In this document: positions 1 to 7,148 of the stretch, one piece after another
How positions within the stretch are numbered: position 1 is the stretch's first letter
Layout: every line of letters starts with the position of its first letter
IMG/VR virus record: IMGVR_UViG_3300037104_000147
Span: 1 to 26,477 of that record
DNA length: 26,477 nucleotides
Source: a virus
Reading direction: 5' to 3' (one strand)
Made by a program: the position numbers and the translations under genes
Notes under the pieces: model-generated
The model's database searches: none
Seen by the model: the letters and a program-made list of their open reading frames with translations, nothing else
Told to the model about the DNA's origin: nothing

Positions 1-95
1 GCGGCTGGCTGCTCACTCTTTGCGCGCTCTTTGGGCCACACTTGTTCTCCATTAACCCACAACGTTTCTCCCGGTCCTCTTGTAATATCCATCAT
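1..95 (-). CDS. Unknown small protein, 5' part only (runs off the left edge)
   Basis: A minus-strand reading frame opens at two consecutive ATG codons (95 and 92) behind AAGGAGTAGGGT and stays open to the window edge. About 31 residues are visible, beginning MMDITRGPGETLWVNGEQVW, and I recognise no family. It lies directly downstream of the exonuclease gene, where the polymerase half of that protein would be expected. The visible part does not resemble a family A polymerase thumb, so it is more likely an unrelated small gene. The strong ribosome binding site supports the start; function is unknown. Confidence 0.6.
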   Translation of the reverse strand, partial: MMDITRGPGETLWVNGEQVWPKERAKSEQPA

Positions 96-108
96 ACCCT
101 ACTCCTTC

Positions 109-1203
109 TTAAATCAAATGCGGTTTTAGCTTAAATTCCTCTTCTTGTCTCTCATATATCTCATACGTAACGCAAACATCCAAACAGTTGTAACGGCGAA
201 GACGATCCATGTTTTTTATGCTCCACCCATGTCCCTCGTCCTTATAATATGGCTGTCTAGTATACTGCCGCGTCATAAACTGGAGTTTATGTGAAAGTTC
301 GGGCCATAGTATATGATGTCGCAATAAGGTATCCTGCACTCTGTCCAGCGAGATACTAAATCCCAAAGCTTCAAAAAACAACGCATCAAAATTGAAGAAG
401 TTCTGTCCCAGTATTGCCTTTCCTCTGAGTAATGTATCCATCTCACGCCAAAGAATTCTATTCTCTCTAGGCTCTTCACGGAATAGATTGAAGGATATGC
501 CATAGTCACTACTGTCCGCCATACCGATTGTAACTGGATACCCTGGGTGTGGAAGAAAGGCGCTTTTCTGTCTAGGATACACCGTTTCGATATCAATAGA
601 TAATAGTTTGGATTTCGAGAACCTATCGAAACTTTGCAGTATTTCTGATAGTTGCAAATCTCCATACACAAGCTTCCTTTCTGGAAGAGGCTGTAACGTA
701 CCATGTTTTTTCACATGCTCAAGCTCATCGCGGAGTTTTTGAAAATCCACATACGTTGTGATGTTTCTCTCTTGCCAATCGGCGATACACCTGTCCGGGC
801 CATATACAGGCATCATGTAGTGTGGATACGGAAGCATGTCGCTACTCAAAAGAGAGCCTGCGTTTTTCTGAAGTTGGCCTTTGTATATGTCGGCGTCTTT
901 TTTGTTTCTCAGCTCTGAGAGAAAGAAATTTCCTACTTCGTTGACGGCGAGTATCAGAGGTGGCTGCCAGTGTTTAAGCTCGTTCTCTACGATGATAAAA
1001 TCCTGCGGCCTATCCGTGTCTGGACGACGGCAGCAGCAGTAGCAGTTGTTAATGTCTAGTCCCGCTTCTCGTAGCATCTTCTCATACACAAAACCCATAC
1101 CGCCACTGAGCAGAACACGCGCCTTCTCGTCAGAAGGATATGGACGCTCTAAAACAATCCATATCTTCGCCGAAGGATTACCACGATTTGCTATGAAGGG
1201 CAT
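109..1203 (-). CDS. UDG-like domain fused to DnaQ-type 3'-5' exonuclease (front half of a family A DNA polymerase)
   Basis: The first ~150 residues of this 364-residue protein resemble the uracil-DNA glycosylase fold seen at the N-terminus of SPO1-like phage polymerases: LERPYPSDE near 18-26, SGGMGF...MLREAGLD at 33-50, and MPVYGPDRCIADW at 131-143. A proofreading exonuclease follows with all three motifs: Exo I D204/E206 (SIDIET), Exo II N268/D273 (GQNFFNFD) and Exo III Y338/D342 (YNCLD). The protein ends about 20 residues after Exo III, at FKLKPHLI, where family A polymerases continue into the thumb. It should proofread for a separately encoded polymerase subunit. Ligands for an Fe-S cluster and the canonical glycosylase catalytic motifs are not clear, so glycosylase activity is doubtful. 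Its ribosome binding site (AGGAAAGT) overlaps the end of the upstream HNH gene. Confidence 0.82.
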   Translation of the reverse strand: MPFIANRGNPSAKIWIVLERPYPSDEKARVLLSGGMGFVYEKMLREAGLDINNCYCCCRRPDTDRPQDFIIVENELKHWQPPLILAVNEVGNFFLSELRNKKDADIYKGQLQKNAGSLLSSDMLPYPHYMMPVYGPDRCIADWQERNITTYVDFQKLRDELEHVKKHGTLQPLPERKLVYGDLQLSEILQSFDRFSKSKLLSIDIETVYPRQKSAFLPHPGYPVTIGMADSSDYGISFNLFREEPRENRILWREMDTLLRGKAILGQNFFNFDALFFEALGFSISLDRVQDTLLRHHILWPELSHKLQFMTRQYTRQPYYKDEGHGWSIKNMDRLRRYNCLDVCVTYEIYERQEEEFKLKPHLI

Positions 1204-1204
1204 A

Positions 1205-1642
1205 TTACTTTCCTGTCAAATAACGAAATGAACTATCAATAGCTCTGCAAAGTTTACATTCACGACTACCTTTTGGATTTATATAAGTATTTAATTCAGT
1301 ATATTCATGGCCTACTGGACAGTGAGTTTTTGAACTGTTAAAATGATTCCCTGCTTCAATACAATCTGTTACATTCTCTGCTTGTGTGCCACAGTACAAG
1401 TGATCTGGATTGAAACATCTTGGAGAGCGACATTCTTTCGTGTGATTTACGTTCATGTCGATTTTAAATTCTTCAGGTTTAAAAAATTTCATGCTCAATC
1501 TATGAACTCTCCAAGTTTCACCTTCAAAACCCATTGCTCCATAACCATTTTTAAATAACGCACCAGTCCATAACCAACAATTATTAGTTGTGATAATACG
1601 TTTTGCTAACATTCGAGATTTAGCTTTTTCAAGACTTTGCAT
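1205..1642 (-). CDS. HNH homing endonuclease
   Basis: This 145-residue protein has the phage HNH layout: an N-terminal CWLWTGALFKNGYG segment, WRVHRLSM, then the catalytic core VNHTKECRSPRCFNPDHLYC. A C-terminal zinc knuckle follows (HCPVGHEY, later CKLC). Such proteins cut DNA at intron-less or intron-containing cognate sites and spread by homing. The gene is visibly more A+T-rich than its neighbours, as expected for a mobile gene. It sits immediately 5' of the exonuclease gene with one base between them. The start at 1642 follows AGGAGATATGGTAT. No intron boundaries are apparent, so it looks free-standing. A second HNH gene lies at 6026-6577. Confidence 0.9.
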   Translation of the reverse strand: MQSLEKAKSRMLAKRIITTNNCWLWTGALFKNGYGAMGFEGETWRVHRLSMKFFKPEEFKIDMNVNHTKECRSPRCFNPDHLYCGTQAENVTDCIEAGNHFNSSKTHCPVGHEYTELNTYINPKGSRECKLCRAIDSSFRYLTGK

Positions 1643-1654
1643 ATACCATATCTC

Positions 1655-1870
1655 CTACAAGTATTTGTCTTTAATATCCCGCAGCCAAAAAAGCTGCTTA
1701 ACAGAAACATACTCGCCGTGAGACATAGTGCCGATAAAGCGCGCTTCTATCTCTGTGAATGAGAACTGTCTCGTCGCTAGAGAGTTGGTTATGATAGTAA
1801 GAATCCTATCCGCCTCAGCGCGGCGTTCGTCTGTAGTGAGAGTACATTCACTTAGCTCGTGGTAGGTCAT
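1655..1870 (-). CDS. Small hypothetical protein, 71 aa
   Basis: I place the start at 1870 because AGGAGGTAAAATG is an excellent ribosome binding site; an upstream in-frame ATG would be translated through the terminator hairpin at 1881-1905. The protein starts MTYHELSECTLTTDERRAEA and ends VSVKQLFWLRDIKDKYL. The last segment resembles a short C-terminal motif (S-x-K-Q-x-x-x-L-x-x-I-x-x-K-Y) that I have seen in phage proteins of unknown function near recombination genes; this is recall, not a search. It follows the DUF669-like gene in the replication block. Confidence 0.75.
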   Translation of the reverse strand: MTYHELSECTLTTDERRAEADRILTIITNSLATRQFSFTEIEARFIGTMSHGEYVSVKQLFWLRDIKDKYL

Positions 1871-1880
1871 TTTACCTCCT

Positions 1881-1905
1881 AAAAATGGGGGCATCTCAGC
1901 CCCCA
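1881..1905 (-). terminator. Rho-independent terminator, minus strand
   Basis: On the minus strand a perfect 7-bp stem, TGGGGGC / GCCCCCA (1899-1905 and 1886-1892) around a 6-nt loop, is followed directly by TTTTT (1885-1881). It lies after the DUF669-like gene and just before the ribosome binding site of the 71-residue gene. It may end most transcripts there and attenuate what follows. Confidence 0.8.
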
Positions 1906-1930
1906 CTTAGATTAGTTAATACGTTCTTTA

Positions 1931-2455
1931 CTACGACTTCTTAATCAAGTTAGTGCTGTGCTTTTCAGTGCATCCCGCCACGGCGCATTTAAACTGCCGC
2001 ACTTCGTTCTTGGCGCGATAGCTTTTACCATCTGCACCTACAGAAGCAGGAATCTCAGCAAGCTCCACTTCCATTGTCTTATTCGCCATCGGGCCAAGAT
2101 ACTTCCACGTGGTAGGATCAGCATTCGGATCATCTGCTCCCTCGAAAACACCGGGCAGTGTGTAATCTGCTTTATCCGTCCCGGCGTTCTCGTTCTGCAC
2201 TTCTTCCATCTGAAGCCCCATAGCATGAACAAAATCCTGCCACATGAACGCCATCTTGGTATTCATGCCTACGAAAATACGACGATTTTCATACTCCGCA
2301 GGGCTAATGATAGACAGCTCAGCGTTGAGAGAAACACTCTCGCCATTTGCTGCCTTCTTGGGTTTGAATTGCTTAAACTGAAGCGTGTACCAACCCGCTG
2401 GTACTGGCGGTGCGCCGCTTAGTTCCTCTTTGTTAAAAGCCATCTGAAATGCCAT
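1931..2455 (-). CDS. DUF669-like protein, putative phage ssDNA-binding protein
   Basis: The 174-residue protein begins MAFQMAFNKEELSGAPPVPAGWY. The pattern of a P-x-G-x-Y opening, a beta-rich segment (LQFKQFKPKKAANGESVSLNAELSII), NRRIFVGMNT and a late REL/EVRQFKCA strand fits DUF669/DUF2815-type phage proteins. These sit beside Sak-type annealing or recombination ATPases and are thought to bind ssDNA. Here the Sak4-like ATPase lies two genes upstream, which supports that role. The start at 2455 follows AAAAGGAGC, ten bases away. The family assignment is pattern-based and unverified; C158 and C163 near the end (CAVAGCTEKH) have no partner pair, so I do not call a zinc site. Confidence 0.55.
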   Translation of the reverse strand: MAFQMAFNKEELSGAPPVPAGWYTLQFKQFKPKKAANGESVSLNAELSIISPAEYENRRIFVGMNTKMAFMWQDFVHAMGLQMEEVQNENAGTDKADYTLPGVFEGADDPNADPTTWKYLGPMANKTMEVELAEIPASVGADGKSYRAKNEVRQFKCAVAGCTEKHSTNLIKKS

Positions 2456-2484
2456 AACGGTATTGCTCCTTTTCGCTTTTTGGG

Positions 2485-2751
2485 TTAGTGTTTTGGTAAA
2501 AGTGTTGTGGCCTTGGTAGCCATGTCTAAAGCTTCTTGGTAATTATTAGAACAAAAAGCTTTTTCATCTGTGTGCCAAGTCCAATGCGCATAAACACAAG
2601 TAGCAGTATTATTACCTGAACTACCTAGGTAATAATAATCCACATTATGCGGAGCGCATAGCGCAAACATTCCTAGAGTTACAGCTAGGAACACCGCAAA
2701 AATAAATAAAGCTACTGCAAACTGATCGCTGTCCCAATCTAAAGGATTCAC
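2485..2751 (-). CDS. Small membrane protein, unknown
   Basis: This 88-residue protein starts at GTG (2751), overlapping the TGA stop of the ATPase gene by four bases (GTGA), so it is probably translationally coupled. Residues ~10-32 (QFAVALFIFAVFLAVTLGMF) form one strong membrane segment. A cysteine-containing polar domain follows (CAPHN, CVYAHW, CSNNY). A single N-terminal membrane anchor with an exported or periplasmic tail is the simplest topology. I recognise no family. Its position within the recombination operon gives no clear function. Confidence 0.65.
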   Translation of the reverse strand: MNPLDWDSDQFAVALFIFAVFLAVTLGMFALCAPHNVDYYYLGSSGNNTATCVYAHWTWHTDEKAFCSNNYQEALDMATKATTLLPKH

Positions 2752-3539
2752 TTACTCACTCCTTGCTGTGCTCTATTCGCCTTGTGTTTTGCAATCATTG
2801 CAAGCAAGTCCGGTTTTTCCTCTGCATCAATCATTAAAGTAGTAGAGGCCAACACGTCCCAATTTGGCTTGCAAATTACTTTGTAGTTCTTATTTCCGTC
2901 AACTGTGATACGATAAACTTCGTTAAAGAGACTGAGACTGTTTTGAAGATACTGCGGATCAGTCGTAACGAGTCCTGTGAATTTTGTTTCCGTCGCCGTA
3001 CTTTCTGTACGATCTTTTTCATCTTTCTCGTGAAACACGAAGATAAGATTAACTCCAAGCGTGCTGAATTCAGCAATCAAGTACTCAATATAACGCTGAA
3101 TACCGTTAATAACATCCCAGCTATTACGAATCCTCATGCTGGTGCTATTGCCAACCCGAATCGTTCTTGCTAACTTTGGATCTTGACGAAAGATTTCTTC
3201 TTCCATAGCACGATTCATATACGTTACTGAATCAAAGATAACCGTCGCCGGGAGAGGAAGCTTTTTGATCTTGTTTGCTTTCATCACGGAAAGATCACCC
3301 TCTACGTCTAACATGGTAGGACGGCTTAGGATAAACAAACCCTCCTTACCCGCAAGAGATTCAGCGCGATCATCAAAGTCATACACTCTCGCCGGTTTCG
3401 GTGCTGTCGCGGCGAAAGTGCTTTTACCTGTTTTTGCTTTTCCGAGCAGCGCTATTTTTAAAAACTCATGCGCTTCTATGTCCTCGGACTTTTCTCCCTT
3501 CATACCAGAGAAAGGATTAGGAAGTGTCGAAGTGCTCAT
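2748..3539 (-). CDS. Sak4-like RecA-fold ATPase (AAA_24), single-strand annealing/recombination
   Basis: The 263-residue protein has Walker A GKAKTGKST (33-41) after HEFLKIALL, Walker B VIFDS (100-104) and a sensor-like strand VNLIFVFHEKDE. This matches the phage nucleotide-binding AAA_24/Sak4 family, single-domain RecA relatives that act with a phage ssDNA-binding protein in annealing and replication-coupled recombination. The DUF669-like gene downstream is the likely partner, and the Cas4/RecB-like nuclease upstream (4127-5251) could supply end processing. The start at 3539 follows AGGAGGTTCTAAT. It overlaps the small membrane gene by four bases. Confidence 0.8.
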   Translation of the reverse strand: MSTSTLPNPFSGMKGEKSEDIEAHEFLKIALLGKAKTGKSTFAATAPKPARVYDFDDRAESLAGKEGLFILSRPTMLDVEGDLSVMKANKIKKLPLPATVIFDSVTYMNRAMEEEIFRQDPKLARTIRVGNSTSMRIRNSWDVINGIQRYIEYLIAEFSTLGVNLIFVFHEKDEKDRTESTATETKFTGLVTTDPQYLQNSLSLFNEVYRITVDGNKNYKVICKPNWDVLASTTLMIDAEEKPDLLAMIAKHKANRAQQGVSK

Positions 3540-3540
3540 A

Positions 3541-3765
3541 TTAGAACCTCCTGTTTAAGTCTTGAAGTTCTGGAAATTCATCACTAGCATCTACTTCTAC
3601 TTGCACAACATAACGTGTGCCGGGTCGATCAAGAATATGAGCGTAGGAATTATTCAGCAACTCTTTAACTGTCCTGTCAATAACTGCTAGATTCATTTCA
3701 GAGCCAGGAGTATCAAAACTGTCTTCATCCACTAGAATCTCTGCGAGTTTTCTTATCTTAAGCAT
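3541..3765 (-). CDS. Small hypothetical protein, 74 aa
   Basis: The protein starts MLKIRKLAEILVDEDSFDTP and is rich in charged residues, with no membrane segment or cysteine pair. It ends one base before the ATPase start, so the two are probably co-translated. AAAGGAG lies about 11 bases before the ATG, rather far but usable. I recognise no family. The central stretch NLAVIDRTVKELLNNSYAHIL looks helical and RYVVQVEVDAS like a beta strand. Confidence 0.65.
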   Translation of the reverse strand: MLKIRKLAEILVDEDSFDTPGSEMNLAVIDRTVKELLNNSYAHILDRPGTRYVVQVEVDASDEFPELQDLNRRF

Positions 3766-3781
3766 GTCGAAGTGTTCTCCT

Positions 3782-4126
3782 TTACGCTGGTTTCTTTGTG
3801 CTTCCAGCAGTGTTAGTAATAGACGCTTCTGTTGTAGCCGCAGGCGCTTGTGCTATAGCTTCCGCATCCGTCTCTGCTTTCGCCGCGTCTACAGCATCTT
3901 GCTGGTTTTCAAGCTGCGCATGACGATAGCAAAGTTGATACTCTGTCTTATCCACTGTCTCCATCGTGTCTTTTCCTATTGGAGAGGTTATTTTCTGGAT
4001 AATAACTTGCACATCACCAGCGCGCCAGCATTGTAACTTGTTAGGAAGCATCGCCGAGCATTTACCGATAACGGCACTTGCTATCTGTGAAAGCGGCGTG
4101 TACGTTTTTGTTACGTTTTCTGTCAT
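3782..4126 (-). CDS. Hypothetical protein with putative C..C..CxxH zinc site
   Basis: This 114-residue protein starts at 4126 behind GAGGAGATTTAA. C23, C33, C66 and H69 (CSAMLPNKLQCWRAG...LCYRH) form a plausible four-ligand zinc site typical of small phage proteins. The C-terminal third (AKAETDAEAIAQAPAATTEA) is low-complexity, Ala/Thr-rich and probably disordered. It abuts the Fe-S nuclease gene (stop and start adjacent) and belongs to the recombination operon. Function unknown; the zinc site is inferred from spacing only. Confidence 0.65.
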   Translation of the reverse strand: MTENVTKTYTPLSQIASAVIGKCSAMLPNKLQCWRAGDVQVIIQKITSPIGKDTMETVDKTEYQLCYRHAQLENQQDAVDAAKAETDAEAIAQAPAATTEASITNTAGSTKKPA

Positions 4127-5251
4127 TTAAATCTCCTCTGTGTTCCAGATTTTAACTTGTACGAAAGCATTGTTTAGTGTAGCTTGTACTCCATCCGCGG
4201 AGCCTTGTCTACAAACGTTGAAATACGGACATTGTAGATGCATCCAGTTCTGACAAACTTGAGTGTTTCTTTGTGGCGGAAGTCCTAGAGCATAAGATTC
4301 CATGTCTCTATAAAGACTCTCGCACGTTAAATACATTCGCTTCTGATATTGCTCAAGCTGATAAACTGTTTTACGGATCGCTATTCTTAAGAAACGCTCA
4401 TTTGCATTTGCTTTTGGCTCTTTGCAAATTAGATTCATAAGAATCTTAGTGCAATCTCGTTTTAGAATCTGCTCTTCTGAGATAAACTGCGGAAGTACAG
4501 TTTTGAGAGCGTAGATATAACCTGTTGGTCCTTCCTCAGTCTCAAACTTCAAACCCGGCTCGCCGCGGAAAGTACCCATTGTCTTATGATCCATCGGACA
4601 GATGAAATAACCATCGTCCACGATCAAATCCATGCGGCCCGCGAGATAATACTCGCGATCTTCTCCAAGAGAGATAGGCACTTCCAAATTGCGGCCAAAC
4701 GCTATTTCCGTTCCTAACACTCTTAGTTTCTCATTCTGCGCGCTCATCAGCGTCGTATACTGTACCAACAACCCTACAAACCCATGCAGTCCACCAATCT
4801 TCTGATACTCCTTATGATCCGCGAGAACATCCATCTCCTGCTCGTGCCAAGCCGCGCAAGCGCGTTCGGTGCAGAATTTAATAGCGTCAAAGTTTGGCTC
4901 TCTAAAAGAGAGATAATACTCTTCAAGCATCTTGTGGAGAATAATACCAAACTCAAGGAACCAGTTTCTTGATACTCCAGAAACATTAATTCCTTTCATT
5001 CGCCATCCTTCTACGTGAGCGTGAATGAAGTGCTGCGGGCACGCTCTGTAGGTGGACATAAGATGGTTGTCTACTATCATTATTATCTTCCCCTTGGCCT
5101 CGTCATAATACATCCAAGGGAGCTTTGCGCGAGTTAGAAACTCTACTAGTTCGACACTCGGTTTATTCACTTGATACTCCTTGTCTAAAAATGTTTTTAA
5201 AGCTGTAGGCGTCTCACCTATTTTATAAGGCGAGCCTCTGAGTACACTCAC
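4127..5251 (-). CDS. Cas4/RecB-like PD-(D/E)XK nuclease with Fe-S cluster motif
   Basis: The 374-residue protein carries the full PDDEXK_1 set: GxxxH (G102-H106, FGIILHKMLE), E182 (GTEIAFG), GRMD208 and D221-H-K223 (CPMDHKTMG). The four cysteines that hold a [4Fe-4S] cluster in Cas4, AddB and relatives are also present: C71 (YRACPQHF) plus C333, C341 and C347 (VCQNWMHLQCPYFNVC). Such enzymes resect DNA ends. With the Sak4-like ATPase and DUF669-like protein downstream it forms a recombination set. Translation starts at GTG 5251, overlapping the upstream TGA by four bases. No helicase domain is present. Confidence 0.85.
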   Translation of the reverse strand: MSVLRGSPYKIGETPTALKTFLDKEYQVNKPSVELVEFLTRAKLPWMYYDEAKGKIIMIVDNHLMSTYRACPQHFIHAHVEGWRMKGINVSGVSRNWFLEFGIILHKMLEEYYLSFREPNFDAIKFCTERACAAWHEQEMDVLADHKEYQKIGGLHGFVGLLVQYTTLMSAQNEKLRVLGTEIAFGRNLEVPISLGEDREYYLAGRMDLIVDDGYFICPMDHKTMGTFRGEPGLKFETEEGPTGYIYALKTVLPQFISEEQILKRDCTKILMNLICKEPKANANERFLRIAIRKTVYQLEQYQKRMYLTCESLYRDMESYALGLPPQRNTQVCQNWMHLQCPYFNVCRQGSADGVQATLNNAFVQVKIWNTEEI

Positions 5252-5991
5252 TTCTTAATCGCCTTCAGAATATCCTGAATGTTCATACCCTTCGCCATCA
5301 TCGAAGCTAAGATAGCCGCCGCGCTTTCGGCGCTTTTGTTCTTCGAGACAACTCTCGTTTTCTTAACCGTCGTCGTAGTACCTTCATGCACTGTCGTTGT
5401 GCTCGGCGTTGGTATGTTAACCTTTATGCCCGCATACCGATGCATCTTCTCATTCCGTCGGCGCTCACTCTCAGCCATCATTAGTGAGCAGATATTCCTA
5501 TGATACTCAATCGCCATGTCAAGCTCTACATCAGCGAGTTCGCTGATTTTACGCTGAGCAAACAGCCAATCGAGTCCATCAATCTTGATCTCTCTAGCAC
5601 GTCGGCGGTAAAAGCTAGTCACGCCTGTTTCATCATTCTTGTGCTCATATGTCTTAGTGATCTGGCTTTTCGCAATGCTAATCTCAGACATACAGTTCAC
5701 ACAATACTGTGCGTCTATGTTTGAGGCGAAGTGGAAACAGAATGCTTGTTCACAGCGGGCACACTTAATCACGCTCTTTGTTGTAAGATTAAGCTCCAGA
5801 CACACTTCACACATAAGATGCGCAATATGTACTTCTTCAGGTTCTGCATTTTGTGGGAGTGGTAAAGGAATATCTGTAGCGGCGGCTTCTTCTGCGGTTA
5901 TCAGCTCTGGCGTATCATCTGGAGTAGGAATAAAAACTTCCTCTTCCTCTTGATCGCCTACAAACACATCTTCGTTCTCAACATCTGACAT
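5248..5991 (-). CDS. Cross-brace (RING/FYVE-like) zinc-finger protein, unknown role
   Basis: The 247-residue protein has an acidic, Pro-rich N-terminus (1-55), then eight regularly spaced ligands: C61-x2-C64, C77-x2-C80, C85-x-H87, C97-x2-C100. That spacing fits a two-zinc cross-brace finger. A helical middle region follows (REIKIDGLDWLFAQRKISELADVELDMAIEYH segment), then a Thr/Val-rich linker (TTTVHEGTTTTVKKTR) and an Ala/Met-rich C-terminal helix. The start at 5991 follows AGGAGCTTT. It is coupled to the nuclease gene by a GTGA overlap, so it may help recruit or regulate that enzyme; this is inference. Confidence 0.7.
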   Translation of the reverse strand: MSDVENEDVFVGDQEEEEVFIPTPDDTPELITAEEAAATDIPLPLPQNAEPEEVHIAHLMCEVCLELNLTTKSVIKCARCEQAFCFHFASNIDAQYCVNCMSEISIAKSQITKTYEHKNDETGVTSFYRRRAREIKIDGLDWLFAQRKISELADVELDMAIEYHRNICSLMMAESERRRNEKMHRYAGIKVNIPTPSTTTVHEGTTTTVKKTRVVSKNKSAESAAAILASMMAKGMNIQDILKAIKK

Positions 5992-6025
5992 AAAGCTCCT
6001 GACGCTCGCGTAGCGAGGACTGCTT

Positions 6026-6577
6026 TTAAGCTGCGTTTTGATTTTGTGGGGATGTTTTCAGAGGCTTAACTTCTGGAATTTTCCCGTCGATTGCTAATTG
6101 AAGAAGTTTTCGTATTAGAGCGGATTTGCTAGTATACGCCGGAAATCTGGTCTTTACAGCCTCCTCTTGCGTGCGGAGGATGCGAACGGTCGTTGCGACG
6201 GTCAAATCGTTCCAGTGGGCCATTTCTCTTTTTTCCTTTTTATTACACTGACGTTTTACTTCTATTTCAAATTCTCTGTGCTCTGAACGCCATTTAGGAA
6301 GAATTCCACGTTCTTTGAAATCACTCATATTATCCATATGAGTTCCACAATAAAGATGTCTTACGTTATAACAACTTGGGTTATCACATTTATGATTAAC
6401 CTGAGGAAACTTCTCAAATTCTTTTGGCTTATATAAAGCCATTATCAATCTGTGAACTGCCCATCTTTTTCCTTTGAATTGAATTAATCCGTATCCCTCA
6501 ATTGTCTTATTACCGTGCCATTCTACACAAGCATCGTAGTCGTTAGTATTAAACATTTCCAATAAACTGAACGCCAT
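6026..6577 (-). CDS. HNH homing endonuclease fused in frame to a ribbon-helix-helix-like domain
   Basis: Residues 1-~115 form an HNH endonuclease: CVEWHGNKTIEGYG, WAVHRLIM, VNHKCDNPSCYNVRHLYC. Residues 119-183 are different: DLTVATTVRILRTQEEA then SKSALIRKLLQLAIDG, which reads like a ribbon-helix-helix (CopG/Arc) DNA-binding domain. Base composition changes at the junction: the HNH part is A+T-rich, the tail is not. An internal ATG at 6223 (MAHWNDLTVA) has its own AAAGGA ten bases upstream, so the tail could also be made alone. The tail may be a resident regulator captured by HNH insertion. A promoter lies at 6596-6624. Confidence 0.78.
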   Translation of the reverse strand: MAFSLLEMFNTNDYDACVEWHGNKTIEGYGLIQFKGKRWAVHRLIMALYKPKEFEKFPQVNHKCDNPSCYNVRHLYCGTHMDNMSDFKERGILPKWRSEHREFEIEVKRQCNKKEKREMAHWNDLTVATTVRILRTQEEAVKTRFPAYTSKSALIRKLLQLAIDGKIPEVKPLKTSPQNQNAA

Positions 6578-6595
6578 TGATGCCCTCTACTTTCA

Positions 6596-6624
6596 AGACT
6601 AACACGCCGTATACGGAAAGTCAA
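6596..6624 (-). promoter_or_regulatory. Putative sigma70 promoter with internal palindrome
   Basis: On the minus strand TTGACT (6624-6619) and TAGTCT (6601-6596) are 17 bases apart. The spacer holds the perfect 10-bp palindrome CCGTATACGG (6607-6616), a possible operator. The -10 is weak (3/6). It would start transcripts about 12 bases before the HNH-RHH gene, and the RHH-like domain encoded there is one candidate binder. Confidence 0.5.
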
Positions 6625-6626
6625 TA

Positions 6627-6658
6627 GGGTTAACCCCTTTATTTTCAAGGGGTTGCCC
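6627..6658 (-). terminator. Strong hairpin after the endolysin gene, possible terminator
   Basis: AACCCCTT (6632-6639) pairs with AAGGGGTT (6647-6654), extended by GGG/CCC (6627-6629 and 6656-6658) across a small internal loop. It lies between the endolysin stop and the promoter of the HNH-RHH gene. There is no U-tract, so an intrinsic terminator is uncertain; it may protect mRNA 3' ends instead. Confidence 0.5.
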
Positions 6659-6686
6659 ATTTGAGGGTTTGAGCTTGCATTTCATA

Positions 6687-7148
6687 TTATGAGTTCCACC
6701 ACTTAACATCTTGCTCTCTTCGTGTTATGAGTCCTTTTAGCTCTCTCCCATGTGCATCGTGTATGTAATGCATCATAGTAACAGGAGCGTTCGTCAGTCC
6801 GAAAGACTGAATTGCTTTAACCGCACCGTAGCCTACGTTATAAGCTATGTCGATTAAAGCATCTACTTGTCCTTGTGTTAGGCTTGGAATATCAAGCGAG
6901 TTAATGAACTTTACACGCGGCGCTAGGTCTTGCTCAAAAAGCCTGTCACAGCCTCCTTGAGAAAGACCATACTTGAACACGCCAACTTGTATATCAAAAT
7001 GAGTTACTTTATGCCCATAGCCTATAGTGCTTATACCGCCACTATCTTCATACGGCATGAACATTTGCAGTTCGTCATTCCACTCAGCGCAGCCTTCTTT
7101 TGATTTTATGAAGGCTATTAGAGTTGGGGATGGTATGTAGTTAGTCAT
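6687..7148 (-). CDS. GH24 (T4-lysozyme-type) endolysin
   Basis: This 153-residue protein is a muramidase that cleaves peptidoglycan for host lysis. The GH24 signature is complete: KSKEG with catalytic E18, then YEDSGGISTIGYGH with D35 and T41. SLTQGQVDALIDIAYNVGYGA matches the conserved helix of the family, and the end ITRREQDVKWW matches the usual closing motif. No signal peptide or membrane anchor is visible, so export would need a holin. It sits in the left arm, away from the putative holin genes at 20.9-21.5 kb. The start overlaps the stop of the 53-residue gene (ATGA). Confidence 0.92.
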   Translation of the reverse strand: MTNYIPSPTLIAFIKSKEGCAEWNDELQMFMPYEDSGGISTIGYGHKVTHFDIQVGVFKYGLSQGGCDRLFEQDLAPRVKFINSLDIPSLTQGQVDALIDIAYNVGYGAVKAIQSFGLTNAPVTMMHYIHDAHGRELKGLITRREQDVKWWNS

